Assembly (NCBI GenBank): GCA_963995525.1 | Contig: OZ023205.1 | Coordinates: forward strand, 43,099,618-43,163,617 | Length of the DNA: 64,000 nucleotides | Origin: Escarpia spicata | Taxonomy: Eukaryota; Annelida; Polychaeta; Sabellida; Siboglinidae | Direction: 5' to 3' | Part shown: positions 22,121 to 32,665 of the stretch, one piece after another | Layout of the letters: each line of letters starts with the position of its first letter | Numbering within the stretch: the first letter of the stretch is position 1 | The notes under the pieces: model-generated | Told to the model about the DNA's origin: nothing | Databases searched by the model: none | The model's input: only the letters and a program-made list of their open reading frames with translations | Translations under genes and position numbers: made by a program

Positions 22121-22867
22121 CTATGGACGCCCTTCACGACCCTCAAGGGCCTGGTTCAACTTCCGCTGGAATATCTCGGCGCTGACGTTCGTCCCGAATG
22201 GTAAACGCTTCCATCGGTACCGACCAAACGGTGTAATGATGGTAGTCACCAGGCTACTCTCGTCGTCGAGGTCACAGTGCCAGTACCCTGATTGCAGATC
22301 TAGCTTCGAGAATACTCGTGCCGTGGACATCTCTGGTAGCACCTCGTCCATTGTCGGTAGCGGGTAAAGTTCACGGTGTAAGACCTTGTTTAGTGGTCTC
22401 GGGTCTATACAGATACGCAACGACGTGTCCTTCTTTGTCTGTATAGATATTTGGCTACACCACTTGGTGGGCTCGGTGACTGGACAGATGACTCCTATCT
22501 TCACGAGACGGTCCAGTTCCGTCTTCAACTTGCTCTTCAGTGTGATGGGGTCTTCTGGCGGGCACTGCACTGGTACCGCGTCCTGTTCCACGTGGAGGTG
22601 GACCTTTCCCGGTAGGCTTCCCAACCCTCCGTCGAAAACGTCGTTGAACTCTTCCAATACGTTTGTCAACGTTACCTCGTGCACCAGCTTGAAACTTCCG
22701 TAGTTTACGGTTATGAGGCCCATTTCTTCTGCGGCCTGCCTGCCGATGAGAGGTGTGAAGTCTCCTTGGACGACTTCAAACCACATTGCATACTTTTTGT
22801 TTGTTGCGGGGTTCTCTACGACTGATTGTGTCTTGCCAACAACAGCTCGAGTCGTCTTGTTCCACAT
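22121..22867 (-). pseudogene. Ty3/gypsy reverse transcriptase lacking the catalytic box
   Basis: RT motifs are visible in order: CIDPRPLNKVL, FSKLDLQSGYW, TPFGRYRWKRLPFG, then FQRKLNQALEG. The next motif expected, a hydrophobic-x-Asp-Asp catalytic box, is absent. At about 22140 the sequence jumps into GVHRLQGTVGYLSKFLPG (frame of 21943-22146), which belongs downstream of that box. The missing part would be of the order of 80 residues by family comparison, and the junction also changes frame. Confidence 0.85.
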
Positions 22868-23285
22868 TGGAGGTCACAATATCATCTTTATTGACGTACT
22901 TCTCGGGCAGGACGTTCACGGTCGCCCCACTGTCAACTTGAAGCTTCACCAGCTTGTCGTTCAATTTCAGTTGTGCGTAAATCGGACCTCTTCTGTCCGA
23001 AGCCTTACGCAGACTCATGATAGCAGCGATATTGTGCACCTTCTTGTTTCCTACCTGGCAACAGTTCGAGAAATGATTTTGTTTTCGACATTTGTGGCAC
23101 GTTTTTCCCCACGCAGGGCAACTTTCTTTCCTCTGCTGGTGTGTGCGTCCACAGAATTTACAGTTCAGCCTCATGTCGCTGTCGCCGCGTGTAGTGCGTT
23201 GTTTCCGTTTGTGTGCGTCACGGTATCTAGGTTTTACAGCGTGATCACCGCGAAAAATTGACTTTGTGTATCTGATCTGCGTCAC
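22776..23285 (-). pseudogene. Ty3/gypsy nucleocapsid and protease
   Basis: Two CCHC-like knuckles are visible (CKFCGRTHQQRKESC and CHKCRKQNHFSNCC), followed by the aspartic protease active-site motif (QVDSGATVNVLP). A frame break near 22865 separates it from the RT frame. The border with gag near 23250 lies in a run of five T and is also a frame change. Confidence 0.85.
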
Positions 23286-23763
23286 ACATAGATTTCATCT
23301 GTTTGCTTGCCGCCTCATCAGAGCGGAAGATATCTATGGTCATCTTCAGCGTCAACTTCCTTTTCTGCAGCAGGTGTTTACGACTAGCGGGATCTCGAAT
23401 GCCCATGAGGATGCGGTCTCTTATCAGCGAGTCGTTCAAACAGTCACAGAAATTGCATGATTTTGCCAATAATCTGAGTGCCGATAAATACGCATCAAAG
23501 GTTTTGTCCACACCTTGGTTCCGCTTGTTGAACACGTAGCGCTCGTACGTCTCGTTCAGTTCGCCTTGAATTGTAGCATCAAGTTTCGCCATGATGACGG
23601 TAGTATCTTCATTGTCCTCTCCTTCCGTGAATGTCAAATCATCGTATAGCCGTACACCCACGGGTCCCATTGCATTGAGAAGTACGGCTAGCTGATACGA
23701 TGATAGCGTAGTTCTTGTAAGCCTCTTGAACATCGCCCATTCTTCAATTGGTTGATCTTTCAA
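23245..23763 (-). pseudogene. Ty3/gypsy gag (capsid part)
   Basis: The 172-codon frame has a helical capsid-like composition (ERYVFNKRNQGVDKTFDAYL, LRLLAKSCNFCD, RDRILMGIRD). The segment DRILMGIRDPASRKHLLQ is typical for retrotransposon gag just before the zinc knuckles. The frame ends about where the nucleocapsid frame begins. Confidence 0.8.
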
Positions 23764-23934
23764 GATTAGTAGCGGCGGCGGATTGACAGACTTATGGTGA
23801 ATCGACTGTAGCTCCTACGTCACTCTCGTGCGAGGATTCAATGCACTTCAACACTACGATATTCAACGTTTCGTCAATGTTCATCAGCAAACTACTGCAT
23901 TTATCACGTTAATGTATCGCCGGAGGTTTGGGCG

Positions 23935-23952
23935 CCTTAGCAGCTGCCACCA
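23935..23952 (-). other. Primer binding site of the Ty3/gypsy copy
   Basis: Directly inside the right LTR the minus strand reads TGGTGGCAGCTGC. This starts with TGG, as expected for pairing with a tRNA 3' CCA end. The tRNA was not identified. Confidence 0.6.
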
Positions 23953-24090
23953 TGTTTCACAATGTACACACCTCGTATCATAGTGAGTTGTTTATTGCCG
24001 AAATCGCTGTCTGACAAACACGCGGCTAGCCGAGGAAACACAGAACTGCGCAAGAGCGCTAACTACAGTCGGCTTGGCGAGCGACATACC
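23953..24090 (-). repeat. 5' LTR of the Ty3/gypsy copy, outer end uncertain
   Basis: It starts TGTTTCACAATG like the left LTR and stays similar to about 24075, with about 14 extra bases (gcgcaagagcgcta). The outer edge differs from the left LTR, so it is rearranged or truncated. Confidence 0.6.
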
Positions 24091-24128
24091 CGAGGTAAGG
24101 CTCCGGTCTTCTTAAGCCTTTTGCGTAC

Positions 24129-24177
24129 CGCCCAACTGAAGGAAGGAAGGAAGGAAGGAAGGAAGGAAGGAAGGAAG
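24129..24177. repeat. (GGAA)n microsatellite
   Basis: About eleven consecutive ggaa units lie just outside the right LTR similarity. Confidence 0.95.
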
Positions 24178-24784
24178 ACGGAGGGGACAACAACTTTACA
24201 GCCAGTCGACATTGTAGGCCTATTCCGCAAAGAAGGAATCGTAACGAATGCATTCAAATTAAATTATGCTACCGATTTCAAGAAAACGAGTACACACACT
24301 CATAATATGATATAATTTTAACCAATAGACAGTAGACATGAAACTAGTCATACTGGTATTAGATGATAGTGTTAATTGACTGTGGGACCCTTCGGCTTCG
24401 TGTTGTCACTGTTGTTGATCGGGCGGTATACTCGATATTGTCGGACAAAATTAAAGTGCTAATAATAGACTTTCGTTGACGGACACGCGTTTGCTTAATA
24501 ACAGTCGTAGCAGTAACACGATCTCAAACAAAGATCATTTCACAAATACAGTGACAAACGGAATGCTTATGACATTTCATTGATTAACTTACATCAGTCG
24601 ATGAATCGTCGTTCTGCGCCATGGAAACCATGATGACAGCGTACTATTGACATCTGAAGCTCGGCCCACGTCGGGTCACGACCTTTCGCGGAATTTTCCG
24701 AACTCGCAATTCGGGGATTCGAATGACAGCGCGTTGATTCTTGTAAACATTTAACGGTTCAATCCAAAAGTTGATTTCTGCTTC

Positions 24785-24889
24785 GTTAAAAACATCTTTG
24801 GGCGGCCAGTACGCTATAATATATATAATTTATACTGTACAACACGATTTTGCAATAAAAACGAAAAGCCACGAAGTGCGACTGTCCCT
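24785..24889 (-). repeat. Right terminal inverted repeat of the 12.9 kb element
   Basis: It is the reverse-complement partner of 11998-12105; see that entry for the shared blocks. Confidence 0.88.
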
Positions 24890-24892
24890 TTA

Positions 24893-25614
<722 letters not shown>

Positions 25615-25789
25615 GGGGGCTCCATCTCATATTAAATGTCCTTGACCTTGATTTTCAAGGTCAAATGTTCCTGAACGTGAAATAAACTGTTTTCAATAGC
25701 ACCACAGTTTTTGTATGTATGTACGAACGTATATGTGTAATTATGTATGTAAACATTTATATTATAGTCACTACTTTCGTTTCATTTTA

Positions 25790-26190
25790 CGCGTTTAGAA
25801 TATTGTATACAACCGTGGAGGCCATATCACAAGAAGGGCATAGATATATGCTAGAAAGAGCACAAAAGAAAGCTACTAAAATGATACAAAAACTGAGGGA
25901 TCTTATTTATGAAATAGGCCTAAAAGAATGTGGTTTAATAACACTAGAGTCCAGGAGATTGAGAGAAGATCAGGTAGAAGTGTTTAAAATATTGAATGAT
26001 TACGGAAATATTGAAATTTTTTTCTCACTTAAGAAAGAAAGAAGGACTAGTGGACATGAAGTTGCATTGGTAAAGGAGCAGTGTAGATTAGACATAAGAA
26101 CGTTCTCATTTTCACAACAGACTGGAAATGGATGGAACAGACTATCTGCTGGCTGTGTGGGTGCTACAGTAGCGTGTATTAATGCTTAAA
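25790..26190 (+). pseudogene. LINE reverse transcriptase tail (CR1/jockey-like)
   Basis: The plus frame contains ERAQKKATKMIQKLRDLIYE, GLITLESRRLREDQVEVFKI, then CRLDIRTFSFSQQTGNGWNR. This is the conserved C-terminal region following the RT domain of CR1/jockey-type non-LTR elements (rRAtkli, Lesrrlr.dlievfKi, rlDiRk.sFs.Rvvn.WN.L). The upstream RT core is missing and the copy is 5'-truncated, as is usual for LINEs. Confidence 0.8.
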
Positions 26191-27279
26191 AATAAAATCG
26201 ACATATACCTCAGAAGGACGGGGTACACGTAGATAAAAAGGGTTGGACTCTCGATTAGCCAATAGCCTTTCTTGTCCACGTACCTGCCATCTAGAGTTAA
26301 TTCCTTACATGGGCGTAGCTAGCCGTACGCACGTATGCACGTGCTTCCACATCAATTTGTCAAACCAAAAATTCCATTTAAGACAGTGACGACTGGAAGC
26401 CCTGATAACGTTGTACCCCTTGGCAAAGAAACTGTCATCACTAACTTGTAACAATTTATCAATACCTTGATGACACATGATTAAGTTGCTAGAAGCAGGC
26501 AGCCCTTCTACGAAACTGCTGCCGCTGGTAAGGTGGCTGGTGAGCAAGTGGGAGAAGTGGTGGTTATTTTGCGCGGCAGCGTAATAATGGTATGTATGTT
26601 CACGTACGTGTGAATTGACGGATTCATCATACACTGTTGGTTGATGGGTTGACGGGCATATATTGTCCTTTGTGTTAGTTAAACTGTGATTTAGATTGTG
26701 TGATCATGGCATGCTTAGGCTGAATGTTGTAACTGCAGATAGTTATAGCATTTGTTACAAGAAATGGCATTTGCAGTTCGTTTATTTTCTTTTTAAAACA
26801 AATATATATATAATCGTACGTATACTTGGCTTAATAAGCAAACTGGATACATCAACACATCTCAGTGCCATAGATACTTTCTACTAGTCAGTAAAAGTTC
26901 TATATTAGTTAGGCAGCAGCTTAATATATTTAAAGCAGGTGAATTATTATGTGAATAATAAAATTTTAAGTGATCATCACTACTGTTCTTGTAGTAGCGT
27001 TTGGTCTGGGTATCGGTGAATGTTGAATAAATTGTCAGTAATTGGTATGTATGCCATGGAAATAGTTAATAAATAAGTTACCTAATGCTGTATCCTTAAA
27101 TAAAAACATTAATTGGGAAATGTGTTTAATAAGTACTTTTGTGTCATTTTTGTCCATCAAAAATGACGTACGTCAACACACATTTTTTCCCCAAAATTAA
27201 AGAAAAACGTAAGTAGAGTCAATGTGACAATTTTGAGCTTAGTGAATCTGAATGTTAGGTATCTTAACTTACGAAATAG

Positions 27280-27353
27280 GTAACTTTATATATATATATA
27301 TATAAATATATATATATACATTATATATATAATGTGTATATATATATATATAC

Positions 27354-27399
<46 letters not shown>

Positions 27400-27720
27400 C
27401 ATTAATACATACATATATGCATACATACATACATACACAAATATGTACAAAACAGTGATGGTATTGACCAAAATAGATGTATATGTATACATTTCACGTT
27501 CAGTAATATTTGACCTTGATAATCAAAGTAAATAATATACATACATACATACATACATACATACATGCATGTATACATGCATAACTACATTCATATATAC
27601 AAAGACGGGAGTTATTACAAAAATGATATTTGACCTTAAAATTAAAGGTTATTGACATACATATATATGCACACATACATGCATACATACATAATTACAC
27701 ATGTACATTTCAACATACAT
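27280..27720. repeat. (TA)n and (CATA)n low-complexity arrays
   Basis: Tracts of tatata (about 27285-27395) and cata repeats (27395-27440, 27540-27570, 27655-27700) are interleaved with copies of the element's subterminal block ttgacctt...aaggt. Confidence 0.9.
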
Positions 27721-27887
27721 ACAAAAACAGTGGTGCTATAGGAAAAGTTTTTTATTTCACGTTCAATAACATTTGACCTTGAAATTCAAGGTTAAGGACA
27801 TATAATCTGACGTGGAGCCCCACTAATTGGATTCGGCGTGACATTTTACATATACGGTCTAATTGTCATGCTTTTATCCGGCAAATA

Positions 27888-28712
27888 ATGATACTTTCCC
27901 TTAGACACCCTACTACACTAGCTTTTGCCTCCCACGGCATTAATGACTTGGCTTCAGAGATGGATAAAACATGTCAAATGGACACCATTATACTCGTTGA
28001 CTTCTCTAAAGCCTTTGACAATGTGCCCCGTCAACGACTGCTACTAAAACTGGACTCATACGGCGTGCGAGGCAAGACCCAAGACTTGACCCGAAGCTTC
28101 ATCGGTGATCGAACCCAGCAGGTAGTCACCGATGGAGAGAGTTCAACAACTGACCAAGTGATCTCGGATGTAAGCCTACTATAAGGATATGTCCGTGCCA
28201 TCGTTCACATCAACGGCCTGTGAGACAACATCAAAACCAAGGCTAGGCTATTCGCTGATGACACGATAGTGTAAAATGCACCCACTGTACGGCTGACACT
28301 CACCAACTCCAACACATTCTTTTATATTTATCGTTTTATCTGTCTTAATACTGTATATGTCTTGTTTTACTATTGTTTGTCAAAAAATAGCTCAAATGAG
28401 CTAATGTTGTAAATTCTTTTTAAAAAACGATGTTAAATAAAGTTTCTTGTATATTGTGTAACAGGACCACAACACTTTGGAGAAATGGGAGAGGAAGTGG
28501 CAGATGAGTTTTAATGTATCCAAATGCCATGGCCTGTCAATCACAAAAAGCGGAAGCGTATCGTGGCAACCTACTGCCTTCACCACCAGGCCTTAGAATA
28601 GGTCACCAGCGCCAAACACCTGGCGTGGAAGTGACAAGATACATCCACTGGGCAAAACACACACAGGCCCCCGCTGCCAAGAACAAGTGCATTAATCTAC
28701 TGGAATCGTAAA
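27888..28712 (+). pseudogene. LINE reverse transcriptase fragment, interrupted
   Basis: The frame at 27888-28184 encodes IILVDFSKAFDNVPRQRLLL and LLLKLDSYGVRGKTQDLTRS, the classic RT motif of non-LTR elements. A second piece near 28250 gives ARLFADDTIV, the catalytic YADD-type box with Phe for Tyr. Stops at about 28183 and 28272 break it. Positions about 28310-28450 are foreign, AT-rich and end in aataaagtttc, resembling the 3' tail of another LINE inserted here. RT-like sequence then resumes at about 28450 (LEKWERKWQMSFNVSKCHGL). Confidence 0.75.
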
Positions 28713-28727
28713 GGGTGTCCTCCACAG

Positions 28728-29087
28728 GTGCACTCGCAAAAGCTGAACCTTTCATCAGGTCCACCACACCTGTGTGATGTGATTCATTGTGAATGTAGGG
28801 CACAGGGCAAGAAGTGCAGCACAGAGGTTTGTGGCTACCACAAAAAACATCTTTCGTGCACGTCATACTGCAACTGCTCTGGCGAAGAGGGCTGCTGGAA
28901 TCCGTACACTAAGACAGAAAGGGCTCAGGCTGGATACGAGGAGGGTATCGAGATGGAGGATAGTGAGAAGGAGGATTTTGAGGATGAGAGTGTAGAGGAT
29001 GAGGATGTAGACGAGGAGGGTGAAGGCCATGAAGATGTTGAGGATGGTCTTGCTGATCCTGATTACCTGGATGATGAGCGGGAGTAG
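28728..29087 (+). pseudogene. Cys-rich (CXC-like) and acidic ORF, transposon-type
   Basis: The frame includes HLCDVIHCECRAQGKKCSTE, VCGYHKKHLSCTSYCNCSGE and EGCWNP, then a long Glu/Asp-rich tail ending at a stop at 29085-29087. The spacing CxC..C....CGYHK..LSCTSYCxC is a CXC-type zinc-binding pattern resembling that of tesmin/TSO1 proteins. Such short Cys blocks are often found at the ends of transposon-encoded proteins. A second, shortened copy of the acidic part lies at about 29372-29506, so the region is partly duplicated. Whether it is expressed is unknown. Confidence 0.4.
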
Positions 29088-29371
29088 GTAAATGGTAAAG
29101 ATTGTTAGGCGATATCTGCAGTTACTAAGATAGCGTAAACCTTACGCTTATGGCATAGCATTGTGTAAGACTATATTTTATCCATAGTTATGGATATCAA
29201 TCTTGTATCATCCTTATAATGACTTTCGTGCATGATTACTTAACGCAAAAAAATCCCTCACAAAGAAATATGAATGACAATGTTCATAATGATATTTGCA
29301 CTGTACACTATGTGCAGCAGACGTGACTACGTGTTTCAAATATGACTGATTATTGTTTTTTCTCACGAACA

Positions 29372-29660
29372 AATGGCTGCTGTAATCCGTACACTAAGAC
29401 AGAAGAGTCTCAGGCTGGAAACGAGGGGGTATCGAGATGGAGGATGTATATGAGGAGGGTGAAGGCCATGAATATGTTGAGGATGGTCTTGCTGATCCTG
29501 ATTAAATGGTAAAGATTATTAGATAGCGTAAACCTTACGCTTATAGCATAGCATTGTGTAAGACTATCTTTTATCCATATTGTATCGTCTTTACAATGAC
29601 TTTCGTGCATAATTACTTAATGCAAGAATTTCCCTCACAAAGAAATATGAATGCCAATGT
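29372..29660. repeat. Direct duplicate of 28888-29290
   Basis: The end of the Cys/acidic ORF and its 3' flank recur with an internal deletion. Shared blocks include aatccgtacactaagacaga, gatggtcttgctgatcctga and gcgtaaaccttacgcttat. Confidence 0.85.
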
Positions 29661-30720
29661 TCATAATTATATTTGCACACCTTCACCTGACCTTCAGCGT
29701 CTGATCATGACCTTGAATTTAAAAAATAACATCAGAAATGAATTCTACGCACCCCAACACCCCTTAAAAGAGGTATTATACATAATTTTAGGACAATTAG
29801 TTCAAAAGTTAAATTTTCAAGACATCGCCCAGTGGCCATCTTGGATTTATGCAAATTACCAGAGTTGCTCAAAGTTGCCGTTTGGGCAACCAAGCTGAAT
29901 TTGTTCTAGGATCCCATATGAGTACAAATCAACAAAAAAAGTTCGTAGGATAGAACATTTCTAGGTTGGCTATAGAACACATATATGAGTGTCAAATGGG
30001 TTGTGGAACAGGATTACACATGAAGCGTCCTCGGCCATGCAACACTCTCACGGGCTTAATTTAAAGCTGCCGCTGAAGGTTGGGTGAAAAAACACCAACA
30101 TTTAATAGACCCATCCTCTTAAAAATTGTTTTCATCCATTTTCTGTTAAATGTCTTGTACATAGGTCACCATACCAATGTGAAGAAGATGTGACCTTGTG
30201 TGTTCAGGTGAGGTCAGTAGTACCCGGTAGTAATTTATGTGTGGTCGGGTGCGGTAATAATATATTTTACTTTGCAAACGTCATTATATATTATTACTTT
30301 TACTTCAGTTGTATATAACAAATTTACAAATCCATGCATTTTGTTTTCTTCTGGTGTTAGTTCGGAAACGCATTTTTATCCTTACTTACCGAGTTTTCCC
30401 AACAAACATAGCGCCTAGCGCCATTTTAATTTCGTCCTTCGGCTTCGGACGTTTGACAGGTTTGTGTTATTTTGTAGCCGTGTTTACTCAAACGATGTGT
30501 GCAATGTGTCACAAAACATGCATGCATTTGCAAAATGTATAGCATACCTTGCTGAATACTGTACTAAGGTTTACGTAAAATAATGCATGCATAAATAATT
30601 TACACCACATGTACTGTCAACAATAAACCACCCGTCTACTTTGCCGGCCTTGCCAATTGGTTTTGATGTTAAAATATGCATCTGTTACCTGGACTCCACA
30701 TATTCCTACCGTAGCTAACA
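29661..30720. other. No gene recognised
   Basis: Several short frames exist (29554-29898, 30309-30542), but none has conserved content or splice support. Confidence 0.5.
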
Positions 30721-30960
30721 TTGGAACAACAACAAAATGCTACGCGTTTCATCTGTAATAATCCGTGCTGCACACCTACCATCATGGGCCTGTTGGAGGA
30801 TCTTGCGTGGCAGTCGGTGTCAACCAAGTCGAGAGTGAAGCGGAGACGAATCGTCGAAAGAGCTCCCGCCGAATGGCGTGATGCTAAATCTGTGCAAGGG
30901 CTAACCTATCCAAATCCAAACGGTGACATGATAATCATTTTAACTAATATAACACGATAA
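30721..30960 (+). pseudogene. LINE C-terminal fragment
   Basis: The frame QQNATRFICNNPCCTPTIMG followed by LLEDLAWQSV resembles the conserved segment rRAaRFV.ndy..tssVt.mL..LgWesL found after the RT domain of several LINE clades. It is short and truncated at both ends. Confidence 0.6.
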
Positions 30961-30991
30961 TTCGAAAGGATTATCAATGTATCAAATGCAA

Positions 30992-31420
30992 GGCACTTGT
31001 GTAGAATCCGGACCCACCTCGATTTCGCCTTTATAACTTGAGTTTTGCCTAACTTTGATACCTCAGATTGTTAGTTCCATCATTCAACATCATCCCAGGC
31101 ATTTTTATGTTACGAAAGTATTGTATCTTAGCACACTTTTGAAGTCCAAATAGCGACCCGGTGTGCGCTAGTCTGCACCGCTGCGGTTGTGCGTTACCGC
31201 AACGCGCTTGTAAAATTAGCGATATATCGGCGTATGTTGATGCAAACGAGGTGCTATTTACACCTAAAAAGTGCGCTAAGCCTAAGACGCAATATTCTTA
31301 AACGTAAATACGTCTGGGATAATGTTGAATAATGGAACTATCACATTGAGATATCAAAGTTAGACAAAACTCAAGTTATAATGCTGAAATCGAGGTGGGT
31401 CCGGATTCTACACAAGTGCC
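30992..31420. mobile_element. Foldback (palindromic) element, about 430 bp
   Basis: It begins ggcacttgtgtagaatccgg, and the reverse complement of its end is the same. The two arms stay similar for about 170 bp (cccacctcgatttc, ataacttgagttttg, aactttgata, cattcaaca/tattcaaca, atcccag). The GC-rich centre (31150-31220) separates them. A non-autonomous foldback transposon is the simplest reading. Confidence 0.85.
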
Positions 31421-31480
31421 AAATCCAGTAATCTTTCAAGAAATGAGGTAATCTACAAAACTATATAAATCACTAAACTG

Positions 31481-31715
31481 GGAGCGCGGCTAATGTAGTG
31501 GTTAGCACATGAGCCTGGCATGCCAGCGCTCTGAGTTTGAAACCAGGACAGGGCAGGCATGACATTTGGTGTAAAAACCTGGCTCTCAACATTGGGGACT
31601 ATGTATCCCTTGTAACTCGGAGATCACGTTAATGTCGGTCCCGTCTCAATTTGGGACATAAAAGAACCTCTGAGGACGACAAGCACCCTGACAGTGACCA
31701 TCCTCAGTGCCAACA
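31481..31715 (+). mobile_element. tRNA-derived SINE
   Basis: The start carries an RNA polymerase III box A-like sequence (tagtggttagcacatgag, about 31496-31513) and a box B-like sequence (gagtttgaaaccag, 31533-31546). Their spacing suits an internal tRNA promoter. About 150 bp of unrelated body follows. It does not fold into a complete tRNA with an acceptor stem, so it is not called as a tRNA gene. Confidence 0.65.
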
Positions 31716-32180
31716 TATAAAGGTCGGTTTGGTGATAATTTTCTTAAAAAGGCTGACTATTTGAATGAGACCCCATAAGACCATTACATTGTAACCACAA
31801 TAATACAGACTAGTCAGTTTATAGAACGTTGCCGAGTGCTGGAAACAACTAGAACTAGAAACTCTAGAGACTTAATTAATTGTGGGTTGTCTATTCCTTG
31901 TTAAGTTATGTCTGCAAGCGCCACGGTGGTGACTCCGTATTCCAGTCGCAGGATATCTCGACTCCTATCCCGATCACCGTTAAATTCTTAGTCATGTTAA
32001 ATATTAAATAAATATTAAAATACGTTTTGATCTGAGGAGTTGTTGACCTTTGCAAATCGATAGACCCTATTCGCGATGGAATTTCGCGCAACGCCTCAAC
32101 TGTACATATTGTCAAGAATTCCTTATTTTGTTTTATCGTCAAATGTTGAAGTCTGATCGCCGGAAGACCGTTAGATTTGT
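31716..32180. other. Spacer sharing a direct repeat with 35634-35740
   Basis: The segment from cgttaaattcttagtcatg to gttttgatctgagg (about 31978-32037) resembles 35639-35695 in direct orientation. The two flank the transposon at 32181-35633 at unequal distances. No gene is seen. Confidence 0.55.
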
Positions 32181-32665
32181 GGGCGATTCCATGTCAGATC
32201 AATCACTAAAAAACCTCACCATCTCTGATTTTTCTGAAAATTGGTTTGTCAATTGGAATATGCCACACAAACAGCCATGCCAAATTTTAGAAAATTGGGT
32301 TGTATAGTTTTTGAGTTATAGGCCCTAAAAAAAATTGCAATTTGTAAAAAAAAATTGAATTTGTTCGCTGTTTTGTATCACTCTCCGACCCATAACTTCG
32401 GTAATAATAATGCTAGACTAATAAATGCTACATTTCTGGAAAGGTCTCATTTAACTGCATCTAGTGGACATGGAATCAGATAACTGAATAATAATAAAAA
32501 TCCAAGTACATGCAATTTTTGTGACCTGTGACCCCCCGTGAAAAAAACCTCCAAACTGATTGAACCAAAAATACATTCATTATATAGAACCGTATGTAAC
32601 CCAAATATCCTGAAAAAATTAGAGTGGGCACTCATTGGGTTACTAAGATACAATCAAAATAGCAT
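32181..32665 (+). repeat. Left TIR of the 3.45 kb transposon
   Basis: It pairs with 35120-35633 in inverted orientation. The open frames crossing both arms are shadows of the same repeat. Confidence 0.85.

Larger units (their letters stand above)
19935..24090 (-). mobile_element. Degenerate Ty3/gypsy LTR retrotransposon, minus strand
   Basis: Gag, zinc knuckle, protease, reverse transcriptase, RNase H and integrase pieces follow one another on the minus strand, flanked by related short LTRs. The left LTR is 19935-20063 (TGTTTC...GACACA) and lies next to a polypurine tract. The right one starts at 23953 and lies next to a TGG-type primer binding site. Frameshifts and stops occur in almost every segment. 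The part of reverse transcriptase carrying the catalytic aspartate box is deleted. The order protease-RT-RNaseH-integrase and the RT sequence type place it in Ty3/gypsy. It inserted into the P2X7-type gene of the 12.9 kb element and is therefore younger than that element. No clear target duplication was found. Confidence 0.88.
15235..24622 (-). pseudogene. P2X7-ballast-like zinc-domain gene, interrupted
   Basis: Four exons are visible in order on the minus strand. Exon A (24593-24622) encodes MAQNDDSSTD with a gtaagt donor; an in-frame ATG lies three codons upstream. Exon B (18452-18645) is Arg/Gly-rich (GRGAVRRQGAARGRG) with one stop. Exon C (about 17690-17918, acceptor cttctag) encodes KTLLLKMVL, a TGA, EPGLVFDVLRG, then WCSCGHCREMAT, after which the frame shifts. 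Exon D (15235-15495, acceptor tttttag) encodes AYHQFVFWRHGKLGTGNR, then HVIPSCWVWKIRQTFP, and ends SGFKVHTLG. LLL...PGxVFD, WCxCGxCxxMxT and the RxVIPSCxVxxIR ending are signatures of the zinc-binding ballast domain of P2X7 and its stand-alone relatives. The Ty3/gypsy copy sits between exons A and B and a small TIR element between C and D. The function in the element is unknown. Confidence 0.65.
11998..24889. mobile_element. 12.9 kb TIR element with two convergent genes, nested insertions
   Basis: The left end (AGGGACAGTCGCACTTCGTG) and the reverse complement of the right end match over about 105 bp with few differences. The direct trinucleotide TTA sits on both outer edges (11995-11997 and 24890-24892), a plausible target duplication. 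Inside, a plus-strand gene starts about 290 bp from the left end and ends near 15083. A minus-strand gene starts about 265 bp from the right end (24622) and ends at 15235. The two genes converge. Later insertions (15825-17470 and the Ty3/gypsy element 19935-24090) inflate the length; without them the element would be about 7 kb. Both genes carry stops or frame breaks, so this copy is dead. The superfamily is not assigned. The architecture is read from the sequence; its function in transposition is inference. Confidence 0.8.
25615..27822. mobile_element. TIR element with GGGGCTCCA ends and tetranucleotide arrays
   Basis: The left end (GGGGGCTCCATCTCATATTA) and the reverse complement of the right end (GGGGCTCCACGTCAGATTAT) continue as similar sequence for about 110 bp, through accttga/tcaaggtcaaatgtt and gaacgtgaaataaa to gtttttgtatgtatgt. 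The inner right side carries two or three further diverged copies of the same block, each followed by (cata)n or (at)n DNA. Inside lies a LINE tail (25790-26190). No transposase is seen, so it appears non-autonomous. Confidence 0.75.

Noticed and set aside
23240..23290. Programmed frameshift between gag and pol at a run of T
   Set aside because: A T-run is present, but the copy is full of other frame breaks, so random decay explains it equally well.
31481..31560. Possible tRNA gene
   Set aside because: Box A and box B are present, but the acceptor stem does not pair and a SINE body follows; called as a SINE.
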